A stretch of DNA of 64,000 nt, taken from NCBI GenBank assembly GCA_020402745.1, contig JADBYZ010000001.1, positions 1 through 64,000 on the forward strand, in the 5' to 3' direction. Positions within the stretch are counted from its first letter, which is position 1. The number at the start of each line of letters is the position of its first letter. A program made the translations under genes and the position numbers. Origin of the DNA: Phenylobacterium sp. GTDB lineage: Bacteria > Pseudomonadota > Alphaproteobacteria > Caulobacterales > Caulobacteraceae. The notes under the pieces were generated by a model. That model was not told the origin of the DNA. It did no database searches and saw nothing but the letters and a program-made list of their open reading frames with translations. Of this stretch, positions 28,462 through 40,483 are shown in pieces.

Positions 28462-30513
28462 TCAGAGGTCGAGGTCCGCTGCGGCGAACTCGGCGTTCTC
28501 CTGGATGAAACGGAACCGCAGCTCGGGTTTGCGGCCCATGAGCGCCTCCACCAACTCTGCGACCTCCTCCTCGGAGCGGGGCAGGGTGACCCGCGCCAGG
28601 GTGCGGCGCGCCGGGTCCATGGTGGTTTCCTTGAGCTGGGCGGGCATCATCTCGCCTAGGCCCTTGAACCGTCCGACCTCGGGCTTTTTGCCCTTAAATT
28701 CGGTGGCCAGCAGGGCCTCGCGATGGGCGTCGTCCCGGGCGTAGACGACCTTGCCGCCATGGCTGAGGCGATAGAGGGGGGGCAGTGCGAGGTAGAGGCG
28801 CCCGGCCCGGATCAGCTGGGGCATGGTCCGGTAAAAGAAGGTGATCAATAGGCTGGCGATGTGGGCCCCGTCGACATCGGCATCCGTCATGATGACCACG
28901 CGTCCGTAACGCAGGTCGTCCTCGCGGAAACGGGCGCCGCCCTGCACCCCAAGGGCCAGCATCAGATCGGACAGCTCCTTGTTCTGCCCCAGCTTGTCTG
29001 TCGTGGCCGAGGCGACATTCAGGATCTTGCCGCGGAGGGGAAGGATGGCCTGGGTGCGGCGGTCGCGCGCCTGCTTGGCCGATCCGCCGGCGCTGTCGCC
29101 CTCGACGATGAAGATCTCGGACCCCTCCGAAGCCTGGCTCGAGCAGTCCGCCAGCTTGCCCGGCAGGCGCAGCTTGCGGGTGGCGGAGGCGCGGGAGACT
29201 TCCTTTTCCCGCCGCCGCTTCAGGCGCTCCTCGGCGCGCAGGATCACAAAGTCCAGAAGGGCGCGCGCGGCCTTGGGCTGGGCGGCGAGCCAGTGGTCGA
29301 AGGGATCGCGCAAGGCGGTCTCGACCAGCCTCTGGGCCTCCGCCGAGGACAGGCGCTCCTTGGTCTGGCCTTGAAATTCGGGGTTGGCGATGAAGACGCT
29401 GACCAGACCCCCGGCCTGGGCGACCACGTCCTCGGCGGTCAGGAGGCCCGCGCGCTTCTCTCCGACCAGTTCGGCGTAGGCCTTGAGCCCGCGGGTCAGG
29501 GCGGCGCGGAAGCCGGCTTCGTGTGTCCCGCCTTCCGGGGTGGGAACCGTGTTGCAGTAGGACTGAAGAAAGCCGTCGGCCTCGCCGAAGCCGGCGCCCG
29601 TCCAGGCCACGGCCCACTCGACCTTGCCCGGATCCCCCTTGCGCTCGAAGCGGCCGACGAAGGGTTCAGGGGTGACGGTCTCGATGTCGCGGACGCGCTC
29701 GGCCAGGAAGTCCGCCAGGCCATTGGGAAAGCGCAGGACGGCCTCGGACGGCGTCTGGTCGTGGATCAGGGCCGGATCACAGGCCCAGCGGATCTCGACG
29801 CCTCCGAAGAGGTAGGCCTTGGAGCGGGCCATCCGGTAGAGCCGGGCCGGCCGGAAGGCTGCGGACTCGCCAAAGATGACCGGGTCCGGACGGAAGGTGA
29901 TGACCGTCCCATGCTTCCGGGTCGACCCGAGTTTCTCCAGCCCGCCGACGGGCTTGCCGCGGCTGAAGGTCTGGCGCCACTCGAAACCGTCCTTGAAGGC
30001 CGTGACCTCCAGGTGTTCGGACAGGGCGTTGACCACTGAAACGCCGACGCCGTGCAGGCCCCCGGAAGTCTCATAGGCCTTGCCCGAGAACTTCCCGCCG
30101 GAGTGCAGGACGGTCATGATGACCTCAAGCGCCGATTTGCCGGGGTGCTTGGGATGGGGGTCCACCGGGATGCCCCGGCCGTCGTCCCGGACGGTCAGGG
30201 CGCCATCGGCGCTGAGTCGCACCTCTATGAGCCGCGCATGGCCGGCGACAGCCTCGTCCATGGCGTTGTCCAGCACCTCGGCAAAGAGGTGGTGCAGGGC
30301 TCGCTCGTCCGTGCCGCCGATGTACATGCCCGGCCGCATGCGTACCGGCTCCAGGCCCTCCAGGACTTCGATGTCCTTTGCGGAATAGCCGCCCTTGGTC
30401 GGCGCAGGGGGCGGGGAGGGGGCAGCCGGCCTCGGCGGTTCCGCGGCCCCGGACGGACGGGGTGCGGGCTGCGGGTCGTCGAAGAGCGAGGCCTGGGGGG
30501 GCGGTTCAGCCAT
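28462..30513 (-). CDS. parE: DNA topoisomerase IV subunit B
   Basis: 683 residues. A proline/alanine-rich N-terminal segment (about 30 residues) precedes the GHKL ATPase domain with [12 protein letters not shown] and DDGRGIPVD, a TOPRIM domain with [15 protein letters not shown] and DADVDGAH, and a C-terminal end near 670-683. Length and the lack of the long GyrB insertion support ParE rather than GyrB. With ParC it decatenates daughter chromosomes. A glnBA terminator lies just upstream, so parE probably has its own promoter in the 90-base gap. Confidence 0.93.
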   Translation of the reverse strand: MAEPPPQASLFDDPQPAPRPSGAAEPPRPAAPSPPPAPTKGGYSAKDIEVLEGLEPVRMRPGMYIGGTDERALHHLFAEVLDNAMDEAVAGHARLIEVRLSADGALTVRDDGRGIPVDPHPKHPGKSALEVIMTVLHSGGKFSGKAYETSGGLHGVGVSVVNALSEHLEVTAFKDGFEWRQTFSRGKPVGGLEKLGSTRKHGTVITFRPDPVIFGESAAFRPARLYRMARSKAYLFGGVEIRWACDPALIHDQTPSEAVLRFPNGLADFLAERVRDIETVTPEPFVGRFERKGDPGKVEWAVAWTGAGFGEADGFLQSYCNTVPTPEGGTHEAGFRAALTRGLKAYAELVGEKRAGLLTAEDVVAQAGGLVSVFIANPEFQGQTKERLSSAEAQRLVETALRDPFDHWLAAQPKAARALLDFVILRAEERLKRRREKEVSRASATRKLRLPGKLADCSSQASEGSEIFIVEGDSAGGSAKQARDRRTQAILPLRGKILNVASATTDKLGQNKELSDLMLALGVQGGARFREDDLRYGRVVIMTDADVDGAHIASLLITFFYRTMPQLIRAGRLYLALPPLYRLSHGGKVVYARDDAHREALLATEFKGKKPEVGRFKGLGEMMPAQLKETTMDPARRTLARVTLPRSEEEVAELVEALMGRKPELRFRFIQENAEFAAADLDL

Positions 30514-30549
30514 GCGGGTTCATTGCCGCGATTCGGGCCCGGAATCAGA

Positions 30550-30575
30550 AAGGCCGCCGGAACCCCGGCGGCCTT
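30550..30575 (-). terminator. Intrinsic terminator of the glnB-glnA operon
   Basis: Perfect 11-bp stem AAGGCCGCCGG (30550-30560) / CCGGCGGCCTT (30565-30575) with a 4-base loop. In the minus-strand transcript it is followed by TTTCTGATT, a modest T-rich tail, 30 bases after the glnA stop. Confidence 0.75.
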
Positions 30576-30604
30576 CCCTTGATCTCACCGGGGAGGAGGG
30601 GAGA

Positions 30605-32014
<1,410 letters not shown>

Positions 32015-32047
32015 GTTGTTCCCCTTCTCGGTCAATACTACACCCGC

Positions 32048-32545
<498 letters not shown>

Positions 32546-32608
32546 CTACGTCGGTCCGGAATTCCGCTTGAGACGCGCCCTTCAGAGCCTAGGATTGACC
32601 CCACGCAG

Positions 32609-34165
32609 ATGGGGAGACGCCGGGTGAGCGACGAAACGACGCCGGTTCTGATCGGGGGCGGCCAGTTCACCTGGCGCGGCGAACCGGGCGCGTCGCCCTC
32701 TCCGACGCAATTGCTCAAGTTCGCGGCGGAACGCGCCGCCGCCGACGCCGGGCTGGACCCGTCCGTCCTGGCCGGCATTGACGGCCTCGCCATGATCAGT
32801 TTCGCCATCGATGCGCAGGGCGAGCGCCGCGTCAGGCCCCACTCTACGAACCCGCCGGCGACCCTGGCCCGGCGTATCGGGGCTGCTCCGGCCTGGAGCG
32901 TCTACACCCGCGCAGGCGGCAACAGTTCTCAGTACGCCATCAATGTGGCGGCCCAGAGGATTTCCGAGGGGCGCAACCGTCAGGTCCTCGTCGTCGGCGC
33001 TGAGTTCATGGGATCCGGCGCCAAGCGCCTGGCCCGCGGCCTGGGGTTTGACGACTGGGATGACGCCGAGTATCTCCCGCCCCCCGAGTGGATCGGGGAC
33101 GGCCGCCCGGGCGTCAGCCCCTATGAGGCGGTCCACGGTATGGACCGGCCGATCAATATCTATCCCCTGTTCGAAAACGCCCTGCGCGCCCGTGATGGCC
33201 GGTCGATCCCGGACCATCAGCGGCGGCTTGGAGAGCTGTTTGCGCCCTTCACGCGGGTGGCCGCCGCCAATCCCGAGGCCTGGTTCCCCATCGAGCGCTC
33301 TCCCGGGGAACTTGTGACGGTGACCCCCGCCAACCGGATGATTGGATTTCCCTATCCCAAGTTCCTGAACGCCATCATGGACGTCGATCAGTCGGCCGGC
33401 GTTCTGGTCACCAGCCTGGCGCGGGCGCGGGAACTGGGCGTCGCTGAGGATCGTTTGGTCTTTCTCCACGGCTGCGCTGACGCGAACGACATCTGGAACC
33501 CGATCGACCGACAGGACTTCCACTCCAGCCCGGCCATGCGCCTGACGGGAGAGCTTGCCCTGGGCATGGCGGGAATATCCGTCTCGGATGTCGCCGCCTT
33601 CGACCTCTACTCCTGCTTTCCTTCGGCAGTTCAGGTCGGCGCCGAGTCCCTGGGCCTGGCGCTCGATGATCCGCGGGGCTTCACGGTCACGGGCGGATTG
33701 CCCTACGCCGGAGGGCCGGGGAACAACTACGCCATGCATGGCGTGGTGGTGATGATGCAAAGACTGCGGGAGACGCCCGGGAGCTTTGGTCTGTGCACGG
33801 CCAATGGCTGGTACCTGACCAAGCAGTCCACCGGGGTCTACTCCACCCGTCGACCCTCCGCGCCTTTCCGGCGCGAGGATCCCTCTGTCCTGCAGGCCCG
33901 CATCGACGCCCTGCCGCGCCCCACCGTCATCGAACGGCCATCCGGGCGGGGCAGGGTGGAAACCTACACCGTGATTCATGACCGGGATGGCTTCCGGATG
34001 GGGATCATCGTCGGGCGGGACGAAGGCGATCGGCGGTTCGCCGCCATCATCCCCGGGACCGAGACGAAGGCCCTGGCCTCGCTGGAAGCGCGGGAGGGCA
34101 TTGGCCGCACCGGAACTGTCGCCCGCTCCGAAGACGACCGTCGCAACCTCTTCACTCTGGACTAG
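32609..34165 (+). CDS. Thiolase-like protein lacking the nucleophilic cysteine
   Basis: 518 residues from ATG 32609; GTG at 32624 with GGGGAG upstream is an alternative. The fold matches the thiolase/acetyl-CoA acetyltransferase family. The position of the acyl-accepting cysteine reads RAGGNSSQYA (N105-S106), while a C-terminal NYAMHGVVV histidine and LCTANGWY cysteine remain. A C-terminal domain of about 90 residues resembles the extra domain of type 1 thiolase-like proteins. Such proteins bind acyl-CoA but may not do thiolysis. It starts a run of three close genes with the phosphatase (3 bases) and Nnr. Confidence 0.85.
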   Translation: MGRRRVSDETTPVLIGGGQFTWRGEPGASPSPTQLLKFAAERAAADAGLDPSVLAGIDGLAMISFAIDAQGERRVRPHSTNPPATLARRIGAAPAWSVYTRAGGNSSQYAINVAAQRISEGRNRQVLVVGAEFMGSGAKRLARGLGFDDWDDAEYLPPPEWIGDGRPGVSPYEAVHGMDRPINIYPLFENALRARDGRSIPDHQRRLGELFAPFTRVAAANPEAWFPIERSPGELVTVTPANRMIGFPYPKFLNAIMDVDQSAGVLVTSLARARELGVAEDRLVFLHGCADANDIWNPIDRQDFHSSPAMRLTGELALGMAGISVSDVAAFDLYSCFPSAVQVGAESLGLALDDPRGFTVTGGLPYAGGPGNNYAMHGVVVMMQRLRETPGSFGLCTANGWYLTKQSTGVYSTRRPSAPFRREDPSVLQARIDALPRPTVIERPSGRGRVETYTVIHDRDGFRMGIIVGRDEGDRRFAAIIPGTETKALASLEAREGIGRTGTVARSEDDRRNLFTLD

Positions 34166-34168
34166 ACC

Positions 34169-34738
34169 ATGCAGACGCTCTTCCTGATCCGCCATGGCAA
34201 GCCCGCCGCCGTCTGGGGCGAGGCCGACGAGGACCCGGGTCTTGATGACGCCGGCCGCGCCCAGGCGGAGGCCGCCCGGGACTTTCTCCTGTCCCTGCCC
34301 GAGGACCAGCGCCCCCTTCGGGTGGTCAGTTCACCCCTGCGGCGGTGTCGCGAGACGGCGGCGCCGACGGCCGAGGCTCTTGGGGTGGAGATGGAGATCG
34401 ATCCGGGCGTGGGCGAAATCCCGACTCCGAAAGCGCTGACCGCCGAGGCGCGCCCCGCCTGGCTGCGAGAGGCCTTCCAGGGGCGATGGGCCGACATCCA
34501 GGGCGACCTCGACTATGAGGACTGGCGACGCCAGGCTGCGGCTTCCCTCTTGCCGCGGGGCCGGACGGCGGTGTTCAGCCACTACGTGGCGATCAATGCG
34601 GTCATGTCGCTCCTGGCCCAGGATGACCGGGTCCTGGTCTTCCGGCCGGATCACGCCTCCATCACCACCCTGGTCACCGACGGCGGCAGTCTCAGTCTCG
34701 TAGAGGCCGGGCGCGAGGCGTCGACAGGCGTCCTCTAG
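34169..34738 (+). CDS. Histidine phosphatase family protein
   Basis: 189 residues. The catalytic RHGKP signature (residues 8-12) near the N-terminus and the second arginine of SSPLRRCRETA (near 53) define the phosphoglycerate-mutase-like histidine phosphatase fold; the second histidine is in FSHYVAINAVM (near 132). Substrate not identified. It is three bases after the thiolase-like gene and three before nnr. Confidence 0.9.
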   Translation: MQTLFLIRHGKPAAVWGEADEDPGLDDAGRAQAEAARDFLLSLPEDQRPLRVVSSPLRRCRETAAPTAEALGVEMEIDPGVGEIPTPKALTAEARPAWLREAFQGRWADIQGDLDYEDWRRQAAASLLPRGRTAVFSHYVAINAVMSLLAQDDRVLVFRPDHASITTLVTDGGSLSLVEAGREASTGVL

Positions 34739-34741
34739 CCC

Positions 34742-36190
34742 ATGTCGCCAAAGCCTATCCTGACTGTGGCCGAGATGGCCGAAGCGGATCGCGCCGCGGT
34801 CGCGCGCGGCGCCACGGTCACTCAGCTCATGCAGAAGGCGGGGCGCGCTGTCGCCCGGGCGATCGAGGCCCGGTTCGAAAGACAGCCCGTCCGAGTGCTC
34901 TGCGGACCTGGTGACAATGGCGGCGACGGGTATGTCGTTGCGTGCGAACTCGCCGGTCGCGGCTGGCCTGTCACCGTCGAAGCTCTGGCCCCGCCCGCCA
35001 CTCCGGCCGCGCGGGAGGCGCGGAAGGCCTGGACGGGCCCCGTGGCCGGATGGGGTCAGGAGGGTGACGAGGCCCTTATTGTCGACGCCCTGTTCGGCGC
35101 CGGCCTCAATCGTCCCCTCGATTCCGCTGTGGTCCGCCGGCTGGAGGCCCTGACCGCCAGGCCCCACCAGGTCGTCGCCATCGACATCCCCAGCGGGCTC
35201 TCCGGCGATACCGGGCGTCCGGTTGGCCCGTCGGCCCTGTCCGCTATGCTGACCGTTACCTTCCAGGCGCGCAAACCGGCTCATGTCCTGCTGCCCGGCC
35301 GAGAACGCTGCGGCGAGGTTGTCGTGGCCGACATCGGTCTGGGCGAAGTGTCCTCGTCCCTCTTCGAGAACGATCCGGACCTTTGGATTGAAAACTTCCC
35401 CTGGCCCTCCCTCTCGGGCCACAAGCACAGCCGGGGTCGGCTCGGAGTCGTCAGCGGCGGTCCCTGGCGGACGGGCGCGGCGCGGCTGGCCGCCCGGGCC
35501 GGGCTGCGCGTCGGGGCCGGTGTTGTGACCCTGGTCTCGCCCCGGGACGCCATGGCCGTCAACGCGGCCCACCTCGAGGCGGTCATGCTGGTCGCGGGGG
35601 ATTCCGCCGACGAGGTCGAGGCCGCCTGCGCTGACATGGACGCCGTCGTGGTGGGCCCCGCCGCCGGTCTTGAAGACTCCACCCGGGAGAAGGTTCTGGC
35701 CCTGGGGCGGACAGGCGCCGCCCTGGTCATCGATGCCGACGCCATCACCGCCTTCCGGGCCTCGCCGGGGGAGTTGTTCGGCTTGCTGGACCTGGACGAT
35801 GTTTTGACCCCGCATACAGGTGAGTTCGAGCGTCTCTTCCCCGGGGTGCTGTCGTCCTCCGACACCCGGATCGCTGCGGCCAGGGGGGCCGCGAGAAGGG
35901 CCGGGGCGGTGGTCCTGCTCAAGGGAGGAGATACCGTCATCGCCCATCCGGACGGGCGGGCGGCGGTCACCCTGAATGCACCCGCCTGGCTGGCCACGGC
36001 CGGATCGGGAGATGTTCTGGCAGGCCTTGTCGCGGGGCTGTTGGCGCAGGGAGCCCCCAGCTTCGAAGCCGCCTGTGCAGGCGCCTGGATCCACGCCGAG
36101 GCCGCAGACCGGTTTGGGCCCGGCCTCATCTCCGAAGACCTGCCAGGCCTGGTCCCGGCGGTCCTGGCGGGCCTGTTCGCCCGCCACTGA
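34742..36190 (+). CDS. nnr: Bifunctional NAD(P)H-hydrate epimerase/dehydratase
   Basis: 482 residues. N-terminal YjeF_N domain (about 1-210) with LMQKAGRAVA and CGPGDNGGDGYVVA; C-terminal ADP-dependent dehydratase domain (about 230-475) of the ribokinase fold with AGSGDVLAGLVAGLL, the phosphate-binding motif, and KGGDTVIA. It repairs damaged NADH hydrates, both epimerising R to S forms and dehydrating with ADP/ATP. It ends four bases before the tRNA-Leu gene on the opposite strand. Confidence 0.95.
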   Translation: MSPKPILTVAEMAEADRAAVARGATVTQLMQKAGRAVARAIEARFERQPVRVLCGPGDNGGDGYVVACELAGRGWPVTVEALAPPATPAAREARKAWTGPVAGWGQEGDEALIVDALFGAGLNRPLDSAVVRRLEALTARPHQVVAIDIPSGLSGDTGRPVGPSALSAMLTVTFQARKPAHVLLPGRERCGEVVVADIGLGEVSSSLFENDPDLWIENFPWPSLSGHKHSRGRLGVVSGGPWRTGAARLAARAGLRVGAGVVTLVSPRDAMAVNAAHLEAVMLVAGDSADEVEAACADMDAVVVGPAAGLEDSTREKVLALGRTGAALVIDADAITAFRASPGELFGLLDLDDVLTPHTGEFERLFPGVLSSSDTRIAAARGAARRAGAVVLLKGGDTVIAHPDGRAAVTLNAPAWLATAGSGDVLAGLVAGLLAQGAPSFEAACAGAWIHAEAADRFGPGLISEDLPGLVPAVLAGLFARH

Positions 36191-36193
36191 GCC

Positions 36194-36278
36194 TGGTGCC
36201 CTCCGCCGGACTCGAACCGGCACGCCTTGCGGCACGGGAACCTAAATCCCGCGCGTCTACCAATTCCGCCAGGAGGGC
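36194..36278 (-). tRNA. tRNA-Leu (anticodon UAG)
   Basis: 85 bases on the minus strand with encoded CCA. Acceptor GCCCTCC pairs with GGAGGGC; a long variable arm is present as expected for leucine. The anticodon stem CGGGA/TCCCG encloses TTTAGGT, so the anticodon is TAG, reading CUA/CUG-type leucine codons. The TpsiC loop contains GTTCGAGTC. Confidence 0.95.
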
Positions 36279-36333
36279 GACGGTCCGGCCGTCCTATGGC
36301 GGCTGAGCTCCGGATACAAGCGGCGGACGGGTT

Positions 36334-37314
36334 TCAAGTCTGCGGGCGCACGATGCATCGAAAGCCGACATGGCTCGCGGCGCTGTCAATCGACTGCGGA
36401 TGTCGCGCCGCGGGGCGATAGCGCCGGCAGTACGAGGGCGCGCAGAGAAAGGACCCCCCCTTGATCACCTTTCTTGGGATCAGGATGTCGGGCAGGGCCG
36501 GGTCCAGGCTATCGGTTTCGCGCCCGCCCCTGGGGTTCTCCACCGCGCAGCAGGCGCTGGTTTTCGGACCGGCCGGATGGGGACCATACCAGTCTGAGGT
36601 CCACTCCCAGACATTGCCGATCATATCCGAGAGCCCATAGCCGTTGGCTGGAAAGGCGCCGACCGGGGACGTGCGCTCATGCCCATCCTCGCAGGTGTTC
36701 CGGAAGGGGAAGCCGCCCTGGAAGGTGTTGGCCATATGCCTCCCGTTGGGAACCAACGCCTCACCCCAGACGAATTCCGCTGTGGTGGGAGCCCCACCCC
36801 AGGCGGCGAACTCCCACTCCGCCTCGGTGGGCAGGGTTTTCCCCGACCAGTTCGCATAAGCCTCTACGTCTGGCCAGGCCACGTGGATGACAGGATGATC
36901 GCTCATTCCCTTCAGGCTGCTGCCGGGCCCGAGGGGGCGTCGCCAGTCCGCACCGAAGGTCCATCGCCACCACTGGGAGACGTCATTCAGGGGGACAGGC
37001 CCGCGCGTGGGCGTGAAGACCATTGACGCGGCTCGCAGGAGCGCTTTGGGCGCGCCGGGATAGTCTTCCGCACGGGGCGCGATCTCCGCCAGGGTGACGT
37101 AACCTGTCGCCGCGACGAAGGCGGCGAACTGGTCGTTGGTGACGGGAGTCCGGTCGATCCAGAAGCCATCGACCCGGACGGGCCGGGCGGGTCGCTCTTC
37201 TGGGTAGTGGCGGTCCGAACCCATCGAGAAGACCCCGCCGGGGACCCAGGCCATACCGGGGAAGGGGGGCTCCCCCGGCGCCGGAGCAGGTTCAGCCATC
37301 ATGGACGTCTCCAA
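36334..37314 (-). CDS. Formylglycine-generating-enzyme-like (SUMF1 family) protein
   Basis: 326 residues. The whole protein is one FGE-sulfatase domain: WVPGGVFSMGSD (near 23), RTPVTNDQFAAFV, LPTEAEWEFAAW, MIGNVWEWTSDWYG and RKVIKGGSFLCAPSYCRRYR. The last contains C291 and C296, exactly the C-x4-C copper-binding pair of true FGEs (human C336/C341), so formylglycine formation on a sulfatase is plausible. No sulfatase is encoded nearby. The start may be one of three nearby methionines. It is divergent from tig. Confidence 0.9.
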   Translation of the reverse strand: METSMMAEPAPAPGEPPFPGMAWVPGGVFSMGSDRHYPEERPARPVRVDGFWIDRTPVTNDQFAAFVAATGYVTLAEIAPRAEDYPGAPKALLRAASMVFTPTRGPVPLNDVSQWWRWTFGADWRRPLGPGSSLKGMSDHPVIHVAWPDVEAYANWSGKTLPTEAEWEFAAWGGAPTTAEFVWGEALVPNGRHMANTFQGGFPFRNTCEDGHERTSPVGAFPANGYGLSDMIGNVWEWTSDWYGPHPAGPKTSACCAVENPRGGRETDSLDPALPDILIPRKVIKGGSFLCAPSYCRRYRPAARHPQSIDSAASHVGFRCIVRPQT

Positions 37315-37486
37315 AAGAAAGTTCCCGGCGACTGTCAGTCCAGGGCGTTTCTGGGAGATATCTGAGGCTGTTGCACGCCGGGAGTCTCTTCTGATCCTGC
37401 TCCGGGCGGATTTCCGGCACGGGCGTGTCAGGCAGGGCGGCTTTGCTCTTGGCCCGTGGCCGGGCGCATGACATAAGCGCGCGCCT

Positions 37487-37515
37487 GCCGCCGGCTTTCG
37501 GCGGCGCCCGTTTTT
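37487..37515 (+). other. Hairpin with T run upstream of tig
   Basis: GCCGCCG (37487-37493) / CGGCGGC (37499-37505), loop GCTTT, followed after five bases by TTTTT (37511-37515). It has the shape of an intrinsic terminator on the plus strand but no plus-strand gene ends here; it may be part of the tig leader. Confidence 0.35.
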
Positions 37516-37567
37516 CCGGAAGAAGGCGGATTTGTCCGGCGTAATGCGCGGGGGTCCGGTGACTTGA

Positions 37568-38932
37568 ATGTCGATGCAGATCGTTGAGAAGTCCGTTGAA
37601 GGTCTGAGCCGGGTCTATGGCGTGACCGTACCCTCCGCCCTGCTGGCGGAGAAGGTCGAGGCGCGGATCGCGGAGATCACGCCCACCCTCAACCTGAAGG
37701 GCTTCCGGCCCGGTAAGGTGCCGACGGCTCACGTCCGCAAGATGTTCGGCCGCTCCCTCATGAGCGAGGTGGTCGAGCAGACCATCACCGAGACCACGCA
37801 GAAGGTCTTGGTGGATAACAATCTGAGGCCTGCCGGTGAACCTGACCTGCGCCCCGACGGCGACATCCAGCAGGTCGTGGAGGGCAAGGCGGACCTCGCT
37901 TACGAGATCGCCCTTGAGGTCATCCCCGAGTTTGAGCCGGCGGACTTCTCGACCCTCTCTCTGAAGCGCCCTGTCTACGAGCCCACCGAAAAGGAGGTCG
38001 ACGAGGCCGTCGCCGAACTGGCGGAGTCCTCGAAGACCTACGAGCCCCGCAAGGGCAAGACCTTGAAGGCCAAGGGCGGGGACCAGCTGCTAATCGACTT
38101 CGTGGGCCGCGTGGACAGCGAGGTCTTCGAGGGCGGGTCGGCTGAGGATGCGACCCTGACCCTCGGGTCGGGCCAGTTCATCCCGGGTTTTGAAGAGCAG
38201 CTGGTGGGCGCCAAGCCAGAGGACGAGGTGCTGGTGAAGGTGACCTTCCCGGCGGAGTATCAGGCGGCCCACCTGGCCGGGAAGGATGCGGAGTTCACCG
38301 TGACGGTGAAGGAAGTCCGCGCCCCCAAGGCCAGCAAGGTCGATGACGAACTGGCACAGCGCCTTGGCATCGAGGACCTGGAGAAGCTGAAAGAGCTCCT
38401 GCGCTCCAACCTGCAGTCACAGTTCGCCAGCGCCACCCGGTTCAAGCTGAAGCGGGCCCTGCTCGACATCCTGGACGAGAAGCATGACTTCCCGCTGCCG
38501 CCTAGGATGGTCGAGGCCGAGTTCTCGCAGATCTGGGACCAGGTCCAGCAGGACAAGACCGCGGGCAACCTGCCGCCCGAGGACGCCGACAAGACCGACG
38601 AGCAACTTGATGCAGAGTATCGCAAGATCGCTCAGCGGCGTGTCCGCCTCGGTCTCGTCCTCGCTGAGGTCGGCCGGGTGAACAATGTCCAGGTGACCGA
38701 GCAGGAACTGGCTGAGGCCATGCGTGCTGAGGCCATGCGCTACGGGCCTCAGGCTCAGCAGATTTTCGAGTTCTTCCGCCAGAATCCCTCGGCTCAGGCT
38801 CAGCTGCGGGCTCCGATCTTCGAGGAGAAGGTCGTCGATCTGATCGTCTCCAAGGCGCAGGTCGAGGATGAGAAGGTCTCCAAGGAGGACCTCCTGAGAG
38901 AGGATGACATGCCGGCGGCCTACAAGGGCTAG
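37568..38932 (+). CDS. tig: Trigger factor
   Basis: 454 residues. N-terminal ribosome-binding domain with the signature GFRPGKVP (near 46-53), PPIase domain (about 160-245, containing [12 protein letters not shown]) and a long helical C-terminal chaperone domain. It binds nascent chains at the ribosome exit. Alternative ATG at 37574 (MQIVEKS, a common family start). It heads the tig-clpP-HAD-clpX-lon proteostasis region. Confidence 0.97.
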   Translation: MSMQIVEKSVEGLSRVYGVTVPSALLAEKVEARIAEITPTLNLKGFRPGKVPTAHVRKMFGRSLMSEVVEQTITETTQKVLVDNNLRPAGEPDLRPDGDIQQVVEGKADLAYEIALEVIPEFEPADFSTLSLKRPVYEPTEKEVDEAVAELAESSKTYEPRKGKTLKAKGGDQLLIDFVGRVDSEVFEGGSAEDATLTLGSGQFIPGFEEQLVGAKPEDEVLVKVTFPAEYQAAHLAGKDAEFTVTVKEVRAPKASKVDDELAQRLGIEDLEKLKELLRSNLQSQFASATRFKLKRALLDILDEKHDFPLPPRMVEAEFSQIWDQVQQDKTAGNLPPEDADKTDEQLDAEYRKIAQRRVRLGLVLAEVGRVNNVQVTEQELAEAMRAEAMRYGPQAQQIFEFFRQNPSAQAQLRAPIFEEKVVDLIVSKAQVEDEKVSKEDLLREDDMPAAYKG

Positions 38933-38956
38933 ACCGGGGACAATCCGGGGCGCGGC

Positions 38957-38985
38957 CTTGCCACGGCCCGGTCGAAGCGCGATAT
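38957..38985 (+). promoter_or_regulatory. Weak sigma-32-like promoter before clpP
   Basis: CTTGCC (38957-38962) and CGCGATAT (38978-38985) separated by 15 bases match 4 of 6 and about 6 of 8 positions of the heat-shock consensus CTTGAA/CCCCATNT. It lies about 55 bases before clpP, whose Caulobacter orthologue is heat-inducible. Confidence 0.3.
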
Positions 38986-39040
38986 CGGAAGCGAGCGTCT
39001 CTGCTGAGGAGTCGCCGCTCCAGCCTGAAGGTGCACGCCA

Positions 39041-39655
39041 ATGCCGGATATGGTGACGACCGCCCTCAACCTTGTTCCCATGGTGGTCGAGCAGACCAGC
39101 CGGGGCGAGCGAGCCTTCGATATCTTTTCCCGGCTCCTGAAGGAGCGGGTGATCTTCGTGTCAGGTCCCGTCGAGGACGGCATGTCCGCCCTGGTTTGCG
39201 CCCAGCTGCTCTATCTTGAGGCCGAGAACCCCAAGAAAGAGATCCAGATGTACATCAACTCACCCGGAGGAGTGGTGTCGTCCGGCCTCGCGATCTACGA
39301 CACCATGCAATACATCCGCAGCCCGGTGGCGACCCTCTGCATGGGTTACGCCGCCTCCATGGGGTCCTTCCTGCTGGCGGCCGGGGCCCCTGGCCAGCGC
39401 ATCAGCCTGCCGAACGCACGCATCATGGTGCACCAGCCCTCCGGCGGTTACTCGGGCAAGGCCTCGGACATCGAGCGTCACGCCGAGGACATCCTGAAGA
39501 TCAAGCGGCGCCTCAACGAGATCTACGCCAAGCATACCGGCCGGACCTACCAGGAAGTCGAGGAAAAGCTCGACGCCGACACCTTCATGACCCCCGAGGA
39601 GGCCCGCGACTGGGGCCTGGTCGATCAAGTCCAGGAGAATCGCGGGGACGACTGA
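39041..39655 (+). CDS. clpP: ATP-dependent Clp protease proteolytic subunit
   Basis: 204 residues. Catalytic triad: S106 in [10 protein letters not shown]131 in MVHQPSGG and D180 in KLDADTFM. The oxyanion GG is in [11 protein letters not shown]. The chamber protease works with ClpX or ClpA on regulators such as CtrA in Caulobacter. A second ATG at 39050 is possible. The gene is separated from clpX by the HAD gene on the opposite strand. Confidence 0.97.
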   Translation: MPDMVTTALNLVPMVVEQTSRGERAFDIFSRLLKERVIFVSGPVEDGMSALVCAQLLYLEAENPKKEIQMYINSPGGVVSSGLAIYDTMQYIRSPVATLCMGYAASMGSFLLAAGAPGQRISLPNARIMVHQPSGGYSGKASDIERHAEDILKIKRRLNEIYAKHTGRTYQEVEEKLDADTFMTPEEARDWGLVDQVQENRGDD

Positions 39656-39671
39656 GTTCGCAGGCGAGGGC

Positions 39672-40346
39672 TCAGGGCCGTTCGCGGAACTCACGATATC
39701 CCGCATGGGCGGCGATGGAGAGCATGTCTGTGTCTCCGGAGGTGTCTCCGTAGGCGGCGGCCAGGCGAAGGTCGGGGCCAAAGACCTCCCGCAAGCGCCG
39801 CGTCTTCTCCGGCCCCCGGCAATTGGCGCCGTCCAGATCACCGGTGATCCGACCCTCCGGATCCACTGCGAGGCGCGTGCCGAGCAGGTGGTCCGCGCCA
39901 AGGCCCCGGGCGAAGGGCGCCACGAGGATTTCTGGCGACGCGGTGACGATGGCCAGGGTCGCGCCACGATTGCGCCAGTACCGCCAGGATCGAAGGGCGT
40001 CGGGACGCAGGAGCCGGGTCGCCCGGGCTTCGGCGAACTCGCGGGCCTGGGCCTCAAGGTCGGCCCGTGGCATGCCGGCCAGGAACCGCTTCACAGCCGC
40101 CGCCTTCATCCGGCCACGGTCCCGGTCCGCCAGGTAACGGCCAGCAGCGGGAGCCAGGGCGAAGAGGCCGCGGGTCCAGTTCGCGGTTCCGGCGCGCCAG
40201 GCCAGAAAGGCGGTGAAGCTGTCCCGCACTGTCATCGTCCCGTCGAAGTCGAAGGCCACCACACCCGGGGACTGGGAAGGGTCCTCTGGTAGGTCATCGG
40301 GCGCGAGATCGATCGGCGCAAGGGGTCGGAAGCGGGTTTGGGGCAC
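39672..40346 (-). CDS. cicA: HAD-family phosphatase between clpP and clpX (CicA-like)
   Basis: 224 residues. HAD motif I is FDFDGTMTV (D33 and D35), motif II IVTASPE near 142, and motif IV AYGDTSGDTDML near 200; the SerB-like class with alpha-helical cap fits. In Caulobacter crescentus the gene between clpP and clpX is cicA, so the same position and family suggest orthology; the physiological substrate is unclear. It runs opposite to both neighbours, ending 17 bases past the clpP stop. Confidence 0.85.
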   Translation of the reverse strand: MPQTRFRPLAPIDLAPDDLPEDPSQSPGVVAFDFDGTMTVRDSFTAFLAWRAGTANWTRGLFALAPAAGRYLADRDRGRMKAAAVKRFLAGMPRADLEAQAREFAEARATRLLRPDALRSWRYWRNRGATLAIVTASPEILVAPFARGLGADHLLGTRLAVDPEGRITGDLDGANCRGPEKTRRLREVFGPDLRLAAAYGDTSGDTDMLSIAAHAGYREFRERP

Positions 40347-40483
40347 GTTCAGGTAATCGGATCGGCAGAGGTTACGAGTGGAGGGGCATCAGTGGATTCG
40401 CCCCATGACGACAATGCCACAGCTCACGGGTATAGCGCCCCTGAAGAGGACCCGGACTTGTGATCAGGACCGCGATGGGGGAC

